Source: Tritrichomonas musculus
Lineage: Eukaryota; Parabasalia; Tritrichomonadida; Tritrichomonadidae
Length of the DNA stretch: 64,000 nt
NCBI GenBank assembly: GCA_039105265.1
Contig: JAPFFF010000005.1
Location: forward strand, 3,333,501 to 3,397,500
Direction: 5' to 3'
Shown here: positions 10,376 to 19,435 of the stretch, one piece after another
Numbering within the stretch: the first letter of the stretch is position 1
Layout of the letters: each line of letters starts with the position of its first letter
Notes under the pieces: model-generated
What the model saw: only the letters and a program-made list of their open reading frames with translations
What the model was told of the DNA's origin: nothing
Databases searched by the model: none
Position numbers and translations under genes: made by a program

Positions 10376-10894
10376 ATGACGAATAACAATAAGCCACCAG
10401 TTCGATCTCATAATTTTACATTAACAGATTCAGAAAAGCAGGAACTTCGTCAAGCATTTAATTTGTTCGATAAAGATGGAGGAGGAACTATTGATGCTGA
10501 TGAAGTTCGTGTAGCACTCCGAGTTCTTGGCTTTAATCCATCACTTGAGGAGCTAAGAGCAATGATTGCAAAAATTGATACCAATCAGACAGGAAGAGTT
10601 GATTTCAACGAATTTACTCATATTCTTCTTCAGAAAATATCTGAAGCACAACCACCTGACGCCCTTATTAGATCATTCAATAATCTAGATATTGATATGG
10701 ATGGTTACATAACGTTAGAAGATTTGACAACTGTTGCCGAGACACTTGGTGAAGATTTATCTCAAGACGAATTAAAAGAAATCATAATGAGTGTTCGTGG
10801 ATGCGCATCTCAATTCGATATACATACCAAAGATGCAGGAAAGATTACTCAACAAGAATTCATGTCATCAATTAACAAAAGTCTTGACCACTAA
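10376..10894 (+). CDS. Centrin
   Basis: 172 residues, the usual centrin length. A short basic/polar N-terminus is followed by [19 protein letters not shown], typical of centrin/caltractin. Calcium loops are EF1 32-43 ([12 protein letters not shown]), EF2 68-79 ([12 protein letters not shown]) and EF3 105-116 ([12 protein letters not shown]). The fourth hand (about 150-161) has lost its acidic first position and is replaced by [12 protein letters not shown], so it probably binds no calcium. Centrins act at basal bodies, pelta-axostyle roots and in nuclear export. Its neighbour on the left is the TBC1D31-like gene, which suggests a shared basal-body context but not co-transcription, because the two are divergent. 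The stop is followed by AAA. Confidence 0.93.
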   Translation: MTNNNKPPVRSHNFTLTDSEKQELRQAFNLFDKDGGGTIDADEVRVALRVLGFNPSLEELRAMIAKIDTNQTGRVDFNEFTHILLQKISEAQPPDALIRSFNNLDIDMDGYITLEDLTTVAETLGEDLSQDELKEIIMSVRGCASQFDIHTKDAGKITQQEFMSSINKSLDH

Positions 10895-11116
10895 AATATA
10901 ATGTTGTTTTTTAATAAAAATATATGGATTTCAGATAGATAATCATTTTTAATTAAATATAATAAAATTCTTGGTACATAATCCAGTATTTTCGGTATTA
11001 AGTGGTAGATTATTCAATTTTTTTTTTGATTCATTAGCAGAATCCGTTAATGAAATGCAAACATAAGTCAACATCGTTAGTATTCGATTTAATAAAGTTA
11101 AATATATTTTGAATAT

Positions 11117-11557
11117 TTATGATCTTTTATCATCTGGCAAGCTACGTGAATAATTCCTAATCGATTTAACGATTGAACTACCTCTTGATGCCCCACGAAA
11201 AACTAGCTCAACAATATCAAGAAACTCTTGCTTTGTATCCATTAAAAAATTCATTTTGTTGTTTTCGCCTGTTCCAAAGTCAACTTGAATTAATTTGTTT
11301 CTAAAGAAAAACATAACATTGCAAGGATCAGTAAGTTCATACATTTCATTATAATAAGGAACTTCTGTTATATCGACAACATATATAATTGCAAATTTTT
11401 TTAATAGTTCTGCACAATTTGCTAGCATATCGTCCATTTTCATACACATTGGATCATTATCATGGCCAAAACGAACAATGACTATTTTGTCTTTTTCCCA
11501 AACAATGGCTTGGTCAACATCCCATCCTGTATGAAGATGAGTTAAAAGAAAACTCAT
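11117..11557 (-). CDS. Spliceosomal U5 snRNP protein Dim1 (TXNL4A type)
   Basis: 146 residues, close to the 142 of human Dim1/U5-15kD. Near-identical blocks: HLHTGWDVDQAI, IVRFGHDNDP-CMKMD, YVVDITEVP, MYELTDPCNVMFFFRNK and VDFGTGENNK. It has a thioredoxin fold without a redox CxxC, and it is needed for U4/U6.U5 tri-snRNP assembly. Its presence shows that the organism keeps a spliceosome. The C-terminal tail after residue 125 (RGSSIVKSIRNYSRSLPDDK) differs from animal Dim1. The stop is TAAA. Confidence 0.95.
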   Translation of the reverse strand: MSFLLTHLHTGWDVDQAIVWEKDKIVIVRFGHDNDPMCMKMDDMLANCAELLKKFAIIYVVDITEVPYYNEMYELTDPCNVMFFFRNKLIQVDFGTGENNKMNFLMDTKQEFLDIVELVFRGASRGSSIVKSIRNYSRSLPDDKRS

Positions 11558-11733
11558 TTTTAATTACCCTTAAATTTTTTTCATTTAACATGACAATATG
11601 TAAAGCAAATTTTTAGAATAAAAAGAGATCTAAAAGAACTTGAATAAGAAAAGAATTATATAGCCACGATAACAAATACTAGCATCTGCGAAATATAGAA
11701 ATAAATTAATAAAATTAGAATATTAAAAAGTTT

Positions 11734-12351
11734 TTAATCCATACGAGTCTTAATTTCTTTTGTGATTACACTTTCTGGTGTAATGATATGAACAATTGCA
11801 CCCCAACCGCTCAAACCATCACGTTCAGTTGCTCCGATCAAGCATCTTGAAATACAATCAAAAAGTTCATCCTGGTTCATATTTGGTCTCCATAAGCTTT
11901 CACATATGCCATATAATGAATCTTCAGCTGTACCTGCAACTGCAAAATCTTTCGGTTGTGTAAAAGCGCCAATTGAATCAGATGTTGCAAGGAAAGGCTC
12001 ATTTGTATTTGGAACCAAACCTGCAATGACTGGAGATATGAAATATGATCCAAATCTATGTTCATAAAGGAGCGATTTAACGAGATGCATAAAACGTAAT
12101 GGATCGAGTGGGCGTTCTTCACGAAGTTCAAGAAGGTTTACATCGTATCTGAGTTTTTCGTAAACAGTATCGATATCGGTTGCGAGTCCTCCCATTCCAA
12201 TATGAATATAATCGTTGATCTGAAAGATCTTTTTGAAATTTGTGGAAACTGTTAACATTTGTGCGCCAAGACGACGATCAGCTGCAATTGCAACGCAATG
12301 ATCGCCAGCCATTGCAACAACAGCGGAACCATTCTGATTAGTAATGGACAT
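11734..12351 (-). CDS. 20S proteasome subunit beta-3
   Basis: 205 residues, the same length as human PSMB3. It starts MSITNQNGSAVVAMAGDHCVAIAADRRLG, the beta-3 signature with no propeptide and no N-terminal catalytic threonine, so this is an inactive structural beta subunit of the 20S core. Other beta-3 marks are PLDPLRFMHLVKSLLYEHRFG, FISPVIAGL and the C-terminal GWGAIVHIITPE. Inverted GGTCAAAA...TTTTGACC motifs lie 40-75 bases upstream of the start and may be regulatory. Confidence 0.96.
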   Translation of the reverse strand: MSITNQNGSAVVAMAGDHCVAIAADRRLGAQMLTVSTNFKKIFQINDYIHIGMGGLATDIDTVYEKLRYDVNLLELREERPLDPLRFMHLVKSLLYEHRFGSYFISPVIAGLVPNTNEPFLATSDSIGAFTQPKDFAVAGTAEDSLYGICESLWRPNMNQDELFDCISRCLIGATERDGLSGWGAIVHIITPESVITKEIKTRMD

Positions 12352-12935
12352 TTTGAGTTTTTCTTTTTATTTAATTAAAAAAAAATTATTAAGGTCAAAA
12401 TAAACGATAAGCCCCGTTTTGACCTAATTGCCCGACCAACTTTTATTTTACTTTTATCAAATGAGTTTCATTGATTAGAAAATGATTTTTAATATTATTT
12501 TATGATTTTTAAAATCGTTGCTATAAGGCGTATCAATTAATTAATCTATCAAATTAATTTTCAGAATAATCTATAATCAAATTCCTTTTATCTTTTTGAA
12601 TATAACAAATGATTTTCAAATTATTCAATCATTACTTTGATAGACATATCCATCAATGATCACTTGAAAATCATTTTTTAAAAAATGAAATGAAAACAAA
12701 TAAGCATATATATAAATCACCAATAATGTAGCACAAGATATTTTTATTAATATATTAAACAATTTATAAACAGAAAAAGATAATATCATTGGAAAATCTA
12801 AGTTCGAAAATCTAAGTTCAAAAATCTAAATTCAAATGCTAGTAAAAAACATTCAACGAACAAATAAAGTAAATTATATTATTACTTCTTGCACTATTAC
12901 TTTATAATTAAAAAAAAAAAAAAATTGTTTGTCTA
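12352..12935. other. Intergenic region with small repeats
   Basis: No gene seen. It holds an inverted pair AAATGATTTTCAA (12608-12620) and TTGAAAATCATTT (12664-12676), and about three tandem copies of a 14-base unit (AAAATCTAAGTTC-like) near 12793-12834. Confidence 0.55.
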
Positions 12936-13667
12936 TTAATTTTGAATTTGTTTTGCTTTTTGGATCTTTCGTAGTGATGCAGATTTTGTATTAATGCCAG
13001 CTTTAATTCTTTGATTTAATTCTTCATTTTGCTTCCAGTATCCAATAGCATAACCTATAACGAATATAGAAGCAAGCAAAATGAATTGCCAGCTTTTTTC
13101 GAATATTGTAAGAGGAGATCGATCTATATCTTTTATAAAATCGAATTGAAGCCAAGAGCCAGTGTAACCTGAATTAGATTCACTGATATTTTGTATTTCG
13201 AAAAGCGAAAGATGCATTTTAGTTTGGGATTCCAGTAAATAATGGAATACATATTTATCCATATATTTGCCAGATGTGCTGATTTGAGGTAATTTGGTTG
13301 AATCAAATTTAATTTGAATTTTATCATTAGAACTGCTTGAACTATAAAAAAATACTGATTCTAATCGATCAAAACAAATAGTATATTTTTGAATTGTTCT
13401 CGATTTAGTGGTTTCTTTCACTGTTGTATTTTCAATTAAATCAATATTAAAAATATCAGTTATTTCTTTATTTTGATTTTCATGAAAATCATTTTTGTAT
13501 ATATGGATATAATATTGGTCACTTGATGAGACAAAATCGTTAATTTCTGTATTGATTTGGAATTTTTGTTGAGTTGAAACATTATAACGCCAGATTCCTT
13601 CAAAATTATCTTTCAAATCATCGATGGGATTTGTTTTGTAGAAGAAAAAAATGGAAAAAAGAAGCAT
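12936..13667 (-). CDS. Orphan single-pass membrane protein
   Basis: 243 residues, not recognised. An N-terminal hydrophobic stretch (MLLFSIFFFY) can serve as a signal peptide. About 180 residues rich in S/N/D with several N-glycosylation sites (NVS, NTT, NIS) would face the ER lumen or outside. One membrane helix follows (FILLASIFVIGYAIGYW, about residues 194-210) and then a basic cytosolic tail of about 35 residues (QRIKAGINTKSASLRKIQKA). The layout resembles small ER receptor or EMC-type subunits, but no motif settles this. The adjacent RasGAP-like gene ends upstream on the same strand, about 90 bases away. Confidence 0.6.
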   Translation of the reverse strand: MLLFSIFFFYKTNPIDDLKDNFEGIWRYNVSTQQKFQINTEINDFVSSSDQYYIHIYKNDFHENQNKEITDIFNIDLIENTTVKETTKSRTIQKYTICFDRLESVFFYSSSSSNDKIQIKFDSTKLPQISTSGKYMDKYVFHYLLESQTKMHLSLFEIQNISESNSGYTGSWLQFDFIKDIDRSPLTIFEKSWQFILLASIFVIGYAIGYWKQNEELNQRIKAGINTKSASLRKIQKAKQIQN

Positions 13668-13757
13668 GAATTAAATCAGTATCGAATTATTAGGGAAAAA
13701 AATTCTTGGTATAACTTTTTCAAAGCACATTTAAAATTTTAAAACACAAAAAACATT

Positions 13758-16067
13758 TTATATAAACATCGCTTTCTTGTAAGAAGCATTAAATTCATGT
13801 AAAATTTTAATTTCATCACTACTAAACGCTAATAAAAGAAGAGAATTTGGCAAAGTTAGAATTAGATTTTCGAAATTAGCTGCTAAATTAACTGGCTTCT
13901 GCAAGCAAAACGACTCAGAGTAAGTTTTTTGAAAAGGATCATGAATTGAATTAATTTCCGCAATTTCTTTTAAAACGATCAGATCAGGGATCAATTTTAC
14001 TGCTGTAGAGTATAAAGAAGAAGCAAGTAATGGTTTTGACACCATTGAACGTAATAAGCTTACATTAGCATCATAATTAGCATCACCTTCTTTTAATCTG
14101 ATATCGGCTTTTTCACTCTCTTCACTACCACTCGAAATAAATTTGACGCAAGGTGTCAAATCTAGAATCAATGTTGCAGCAAGATGAGGGCTAAACAATT
14201 TTTCTGATTTTCCAGCGATTTCTTTGATAGTTTTGAAAGAATTATCGATAAAATCATTAATTCTAATATTAATTTTATTTTCACGTGTGTAACGATGAAA
14301 AATTTTCATGCAAAGCGCTGAAAGTGAACGATCTTGCATTGCTGTTTTTCTTTGACTTTCAAGAATTTTAGTGAATTTAATGAGCTTAAGTGATCTTTGT
14401 CTTTTTTGATAACATTCTTTCTGTTTATTTTCTATTTCAGTTCGAATCCGTTTTAAAATTTCTGCGTTTGATTGATCTTTATTGTTTTTAACAAACCAGC
14501 TAATTTCAGTTTTTAATTCAGGATGAGTTGTTGGATTGGTAGCCAGCTCAGCATTGAGAATTGCTGTATTAAAATCGTAATCAGATTGTGAAATGTAAAG
14601 GTTTGGAGATGAGAGAAGACGATAAAGAGAAGATGGAGGAGGTTGTTCGATTAATGCAATTTCTGGTATATTCATGTAAGTCAGTGAGTAACAAGGGAAC
14701 CAAAAATTATAATCTTGCATCTCTTCTAATCGTTCTGCGAGAGCATCTTGGAATACATTTGAAATAGACCTATCAATTGATTTTGGGATCATGGCTGTAT
14801 GCTGTAAAGAAGCCACAAATCGGAACAATAGAGATAGCGAGTAGGTTGTTATTAAAAGCGGTTGATGTGCGCATTGAACAATTTCGCAAAATTCTCGAAG
14901 TGATGGGTATTTTAATTCTGCTTTCTTATTTAAAATATCTTCGAAAATTATTGAAAATGGATCAAAATCTGAATCAAGATTGTGGTTGATTATTTTCATG
15001 ACTGCTTCATTTTTAGGTTTTATATTTGGATATAGAGATCCTTCATTTTGTGATTTTAACTTTGGCAATCTAACATTAAATACTAAGTATACATTATAAA
15101 ATAAGGCATAGTCTGCTTTTGGAAGAAGTACATCTGACACATTCATTAGAATAGGCTCTTTGAAAAAAGGCTGGAGAAATAAATCGAAAAAAAGATATCG
15201 TATTAAAAACTTACTGTCATCATCGTATTCGTTGATATTGGTGTAAACTTTGCCATTTACTTGTCTTATAATTTCATGAAAAAAGAAATTAATCACTGAA
15301 GGTAATAAATGAAAATTAGAATGAATTGAATTGATGATTCGTTCTGCATATTGTACCCATATTTTTGGATCGCTTTGACTAAATTTTGATTGATAAATCT
15401 GATCAATATCACAATTTTCAAGTTGGACAAAATCAAAGAAAATTGGTCGAATAACTTTATTAATAAAGTTTGAAACATCAAGCGATGTAAAAAATCCGCG
15501 CATCGCATCAACCATCCAGTGAGATGGAAATTTCTGAGTAAATCCTGGATTTTCTCGATAAATTTCACCGAACCATGTCGCAAGATTACGTGCATAAGAA
15601 ATTGACGGCTCCTCTGCCCAGCAGAATCCAAAAAGTGATGGGAAAATGCATCTTAGCAATATTTTTGATGGAGATACTTTAAATGATCCTCTTGGAAGTT
15701 TTGAAGGATTTAATTTATAGAATGCAGGTAAAAAATTTTCAAAACTATCGAATAAGGTATTTAAGAATGCTTTAAATGGCCCTTTTGAAAAACTATTATC
15801 CGTTAATACAACCGATGCAAAGTTTGCATATACTTCCTCGCAGTTTTCTGTAAAAACAGATTGATCAAGAGGTCCTTCGATCTGTTTTGAAATGTACATT
15901 TCTGAATAAAAAAGACGTTGAATTCGGAGGTGTTTTTGAATTAAAAGTTCTTTAAGAAGAGATGTTGCTTTCTGCTTATACTCGTCAATTTCCCAGTCAA
16001 GAGCTTCTGACATATTATTAAGTTTTAAAATCTGCTTATAAATTTCATAACATGATATATTTTCCAT
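13758..16067 (-). CDS. RasGAP-fold protein, copy 2
   Basis: 769 residues, a diverged paralogue of the 816-residue protein at 4046-6496. The matched part runs from about residue 120 (SPSKILLRCIFPSLFGFCWAEE) through W-M-V-D-A-M-R (near 190) to a RasGAP-like end block (RYLFFDLFLQPFFKEPI, about 290-305). The C-terminal half is helical. As in copy 1, the catalytic residues cannot be assigned by eye, so GTPase activation is an inference from fold-level resemblance. The start is an ATG at 16067 that follows an A-rich leader. Confidence 0.52.
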   Translation of the reverse strand: MENISCYEIYKQILKLNNMSEALDWEIDEYKQKATSLLKELLIQKHLRIQRLFYSEMYISKQIEGPLDQSVFTENCEEVYANFASVVLTDNSFSKGPFKAFLNTLFDSFENFLPAFYKLNPSKLPRGSFKVSPSKILLRCIFPSLFGFCWAEEPSISYARNLATWFGEIYRENPGFTQKFPSHWMVDAMRGFFTSLDVSNFINKVIRPIFFDFVQLENCDIDQIYQSKFSQSDPKIWVQYAERIINSIHSNFHLLPSVINFFFHEIIRQVNGKVYTNINEYDDDSKFLIRYLFFDLFLQPFFKEPILMNVSDVLLPKADYALFYNVYLVFNVRLPKLKSQNEGSLYPNIKPKNEAVMKIINHNLDSDFDPFSIIFEDILNKKAELKYPSLREFCEIVQCAHQPLLITTYSLSLLFRFVASLQHTAMIPKSIDRSISNVFQDALAERLEEMQDYNFWFPCYSLTYMNIPEIALIEQPPPSSLYRLLSSPNLYISQSDYDFNTAILNAELATNPTTHPELKTEISWFVKNNKDQSNAEILKRIRTEIENKQKECYQKRQRSLKLIKFTKILESQRKTAMQDRSLSALCMKIFHRYTRENKINIRINDFIDNSFKTIKEIAGKSEKLFSPHLAATLILDLTPCVKFISSGSEESEKADIRLKEGDANYDANVSLLRSMVSKPLLASSLYSTAVKLIPDLIVLKEIAEINSIHDPFQKTYSESFCLQKPVNLAANFENLILTLPNSLLLLAFSSDEIKILHEFNASYKKAMFI

Positions 16068-16208
16068 TAAAAAAAAAAAAAAAAAAATTAATTGACATGT
16101 GATATCGAACTCATTCCATCTCTGTATATCTTAAAAAAAAAAATTATGAACTTTTTGAATGATTTCCCAAATTGTTCAAATAACCGTCAAATTCATAAAT
16201 CTAAATTT

Positions 16209-16466
16209 ATGGGAATTTGCTGTTCAAATCACGATCCAACTTCTGATGATGCTCTTGCTTTCACTGGAGAAGAAAATCCAATGATTAGTGATAAAAAAAA
16301 TAATTATTCATCCATTTCCGATGCGCGCAATTTACAAGATAAAGCTCCACTCTTAAATACGACAGATATGAAAATGGTTGCAGCTACAGACTCGAGTGAT
16401 GCATCTTTTAATGAAGATGAAATTAACAAAATGCTTGCAGAAGCAGAAGAAACTTCTGATGAATAA
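16209..16466 (+). CDS. Small lipid-anchored acidic protein
   Basis: 85 residues from the ATG at 16209. The frame is open further upstream from a TTG, but this ATG creates MGICCS, a good N-myristoylation site (Gly2, Ser6) followed by two cysteines that could be palmitoylated, so membrane anchoring is likely. A TCATAAA initiator-like motif lies about 15 bases upstream. The rest is polar and acidic, ending in a predicted short helix EINKMLAEAEETSDE. The general form (short acylated N-terminus, LL motif at KAPLLNT) recalls LAMTOR1/p18, but the protein is too short to claim that. Confidence 0.55.
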   Translation: MGICCSNHDPTSDDALAFTGEENPMISDKKNNYSSISDARNLQDKAPLLNTTDMKMVAATDSSDASFNEDEINKMLAEAEETSDE

Positions 16467-17144
16467 TTTTATTATATTTTTTTGAAATGTAAATATATAA
16501 ATAGATTATTTTTAATTCTTTTCTTACATTCAATGATTGTATTTTTTGCGCTACTTGTTTTTCAAATAGCCTTTCTAAAAACATTTTAGCAAATCAAAAT
16601 TATGAAATGCAACAAACTTATATTTACATAAAATGAAATCATATAACACTACAAGATATCTTAAACTTGAAATATTTGCAAATGTTCTTTTTTATATAAA
16701 TATTTATATGATTTATTATAAATTTCTACAGATAGGCCTTAATATGCTAAGCATATTAGTAAATAAAAAGATTTTCTTTATTTATAGATATGCTTTATTT
16801 TGAAAAGTTCAAATTCTATATGATTGATTTGAAGTTCAAATTTTGAACCATTTTCGGGTTAACTACCAAAAATTTCTCGATATTTTGGCCAAAACGATTG
16901 CTACTTTCATTTGGTTTGAAATTAATCTCAAAAATAAATAAAAATCCAAATGTGATAAAAAGCATTATCTTACTTTAATTTTTTCATTTTCTTAAAAAAA
17001 TTATTCAAATTTTAGAAAAAGTAAACGACTAGATTTTTTTTAAAGAAAAATTTATATTTCAATAGAAAAAGGATTAACAGTAAGATGATTTTGAATATAA
17101 ATCTTTTTATTTCTTTCAATTGAAAAGATTTTGTTAAAAATATT
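16467..17144. other. AT-rich intergenic region
   Basis: Nothing gene-like. A short hairpin TAATATGC-TAA-GCATATTA sits at about 16740-16758. The last 100 bases are T/A-rich and contain TTTCAATTG, a possible weak initiator for the transporter gene. Confidence 0.5.
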
Positions 17145-19169
17145 ATGGGCAAGCACGATAGATCTGAATCAGAAGACACAGATTTTGGTCAACCATATGA
17201 ATATGATGAAAATTTTCAAGGTATTGAACATGATAGAAGATGTACAGATTGCTGTATGGCCATATTTTTCATTTTATTTTTCTGTGGTTGCTTAGCTCTT
17301 CTCTTTGTTTCTCTCACTAAGAGTAATTATAAGTATATATACATCCCAACAGATCATCGTGGTCTTATGTGTGGATATGATAATCGCAAAGTTAAAGTTG
17401 ACAATAGCAATGACTTACCAGATCTTACTGATAAAAAATACTTATTTTGGGTTAGACCAGGTATTCCGGGTTACTCTCGCAGTTTTTGTGTTGAATCATG
17501 CCCCAAAATTGGTTTATTTGCTCAAACTGTCTTTAATTTCAATAATTCTAAACTAGGTATTAATACAATAAATAAAGGATTTCCGAAAGATCATGTATGT
17601 TATACTTACAGTAGCAAGGAACAAAGTAATATTCAAGTTCGTGCTACAATCGAAAATTACTCTGAACCGGCTTCAACTCCAAACCGTTACTTTTGTCCAT
17701 ATGCTACACAAAAGATGATTGAGCGATGTTTCCCTTCTTTAGAATCTTTTAATACGTCATCAGAAGATATCAAAGATCAAATCGAAGAATTTGGTAAATC
17801 AATGAGTGGAATGTCAGTTGCTTTGAGAGCAGTTCAAGATGTTTATAATACTTGGTGGATGATAGCCATTGCAGTTGTTGCAGCCCTTGTTTTATCAATT
17901 CTTTGGCTTGCCTTCTTACGTTGTTGTGCAGGTGTTTTTGTTTGGCTAGCTGTAATTTTAGCTGCTGCTGCTTTAGGCGCCCTTACATTCCTCTGTTACA
18001 AACAATGGAAAGATGATTTTAACAATCACAAATTAATAGAAACATATACATTTGGTCTTGCCTCAGAAAAGTTAAATTCCAAAGTATTCCAAATTTTCTT
18101 CTGGGTTCTTATTGCTTTTGATGTTATTTTTGTTCTCCTTGTTATTTTCCTATTCAAAAAGATTCTAGGATCAATCAAAGTTATCAAGTTTGTTTCCAAA
18201 GTTTTTGGTAAGAAACCTTCACTCTTCTTCTTCCCGGTAGTGAATTACATCATCATGTTTGTCTGGTGGGCCTATGTCATAGGATGTGCTGTTGTATTAT
18301 TTGGAGCTGGAACTCCAGAGCGCAAATTTGTTGATGAAGGTAACACAATTGTAGACAAAGTTGATATGAAATATGATTTGATTATCCAAGGATTCGCCAT
18401 TTATCTTTTTGTAGGATTTATTTGGGTTTCTCTTTTCATTGATGCATTGGGAGAAATGACGGTTGCTGGTGTCATGGCTCATTATTATTTCACATACGAG
18501 GAGGACAGAGATAACTTACCGAGTTGCATGGTTACACGTTCATTCTTCCGATCATTAAGATATCATACTGGATCACTAGCACTCGGTTCGTTTATTATTA
18601 CGATATGCAAGGTGATTCGAGCAGTACTCGAGTACATTGATCAAAAGACAAAGAACTCACAAGGTGCCTTCGCACATTGTGTAATTAAATGTTGCAAATG
18701 TTGCATGAAATGCCTCGAAAAATGCCTCAAATATCTCAGCAGAAATGCCTACATAATGATCGCTATTCACGGTTACAATTTCTGGAATGGTGCAAAGAAT
18801 GCATTCTTATTGATCGTTAGAAATTGCATAAGAGTGGCAATCATGAATTGGGTCGGCGATTTCACTTTGTTCTTGGGAAGAGTTTTCGTAGCTGCAGGCG
18901 TAACGGCCGCTTCTCTATTTTTCTTCACCAAAAATAAAGACGTCCAATTCTTCGTTGTGCCAGCCGTTATTGTCTTCATTTGCTCGTACTTGGCGTCGGG
19001 CGCTTTCACCGGCGTCTTCGAGATCGGAATTGACTCAATCTTCCTCTGCTTTATGGAAGACGAAGAGAGAAATGACGGCGTCAATCACAAGAAATATGCA
19101 TCAAAGGGCTTACAGAAGTTCATGCATTCAAAAGAAAATGATCGTCATGACGATGATTCTGATTTATAG
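17145..19169 (+). CDS. Choline-transporter-like protein (CTL/SLC44)
   Basis: 674 residues. It has the SLC44 layout: a hydrophilic N-terminus with a membrane helix at about 36-57 (CCMAIFFILFFCGCLALLFV), a large cysteine-containing extracellular loop (about 60-230, with YDNRKV, FCVESCPK and the CYTY region), then about nine further membrane helices. The late segment SLALGSFIITICKVIRAVLEYID and the cysteine-rich CVIKCCKCCMKCLEKCLKYLSRNAYIMIAIHGYNFW are the strongest family marks. CTLs move choline or related amines, or ethanolamine, across plasma and organelle membranes. The frame is complete. The 3' third uses more G/C than the 5' part. Confidence 0.92.
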   Translation: MGKHDRSESEDTDFGQPYEYDENFQGIEHDRRCTDCCMAIFFILFFCGCLALLFVSLTKSNYKYIYIPTDHRGLMCGYDNRKVKVDNSNDLPDLTDKKYLFWVRPGIPGYSRSFCVESCPKIGLFAQTVFNFNNSKLGINTINKGFPKDHVCYTYSSKEQSNIQVRATIENYSEPASTPNRYFCPYATQKMIERCFPSLESFNTSSEDIKDQIEEFGKSMSGMSVALRAVQDVYNTWWMIAIAVVAALVLSILWLAFLRCCAGVFVWLAVILAAAALGALTFLCYKQWKDDFNNHKLIETYTFGLASEKLNSKVFQIFFWVLIAFDVIFVLLVIFLFKKILGSIKVIKFVSKVFGKKPSLFFFPVVNYIIMFVWWAYVIGCAVVLFGAGTPERKFVDEGNTIVDKVDMKYDLIIQGFAIYLFVGFIWVSLFIDALGEMTVAGVMAHYYFTYEEDRDNLPSCMVTRSFFRSLRYHTGSLALGSFIITICKVIRAVLEYIDQKTKNSQGAFAHCVIKCCKCCMKCLEKCLKYLSRNAYIMIAIHGYNFWNGAKNAFLLIVRNCIRVAIMNWVGDFTLFLGRVFVAAGVTAASLFFFTKNKDVQFFVVPAVIVFICSYLASGAFTGVFEIGIDSIFLCFMEDEERNDGVNHKKYASKGLQKFMHSKENDRHDDDSDL

Positions 19170-19410
19170 TTTTTTTTTAATTTTATATTTTGTAGAATAA
19201 TTAAATTAATTAAAAAAAATATTTATGTATGTATTATTTCTTTTGGTTTTGACTGAATTTCAATCACTGAAATTAAAAATATCTTGTTCAAATGTTATTT
19301 TAATTGATTCTATTTTTTTCAGTTTTTTTTATTCGAAATGAATAAAATAATCAAATAATAAGTATTTAAGCAAGGTTTTGAATGTTTTAATTATTTTAAA
19401 AAATAATGTG

Positions 19411-19417
19411 TCACTTT
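19411..19417 (+). promoter_or_regulatory. Initiator-like element of the first ankyrin gene
   Basis: TCACTTT, a good match to the trichomonad initiator, with its A 23 bases before the ATG at 19436. It argues for 19436 rather than the ATG at 19406, which lies upstream of this element. Confidence 0.55.
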
Positions 19418-19435
19418 TTTGGAATTATAAAAATA

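Noticed and set aside
16740-16758. Hairpin TAATATGC-TAA-GCATATTA as a terminator
   Set aside because: Too short and isolated; such AT hairpins arise by chance here, and the group does not use hairpin terminators.
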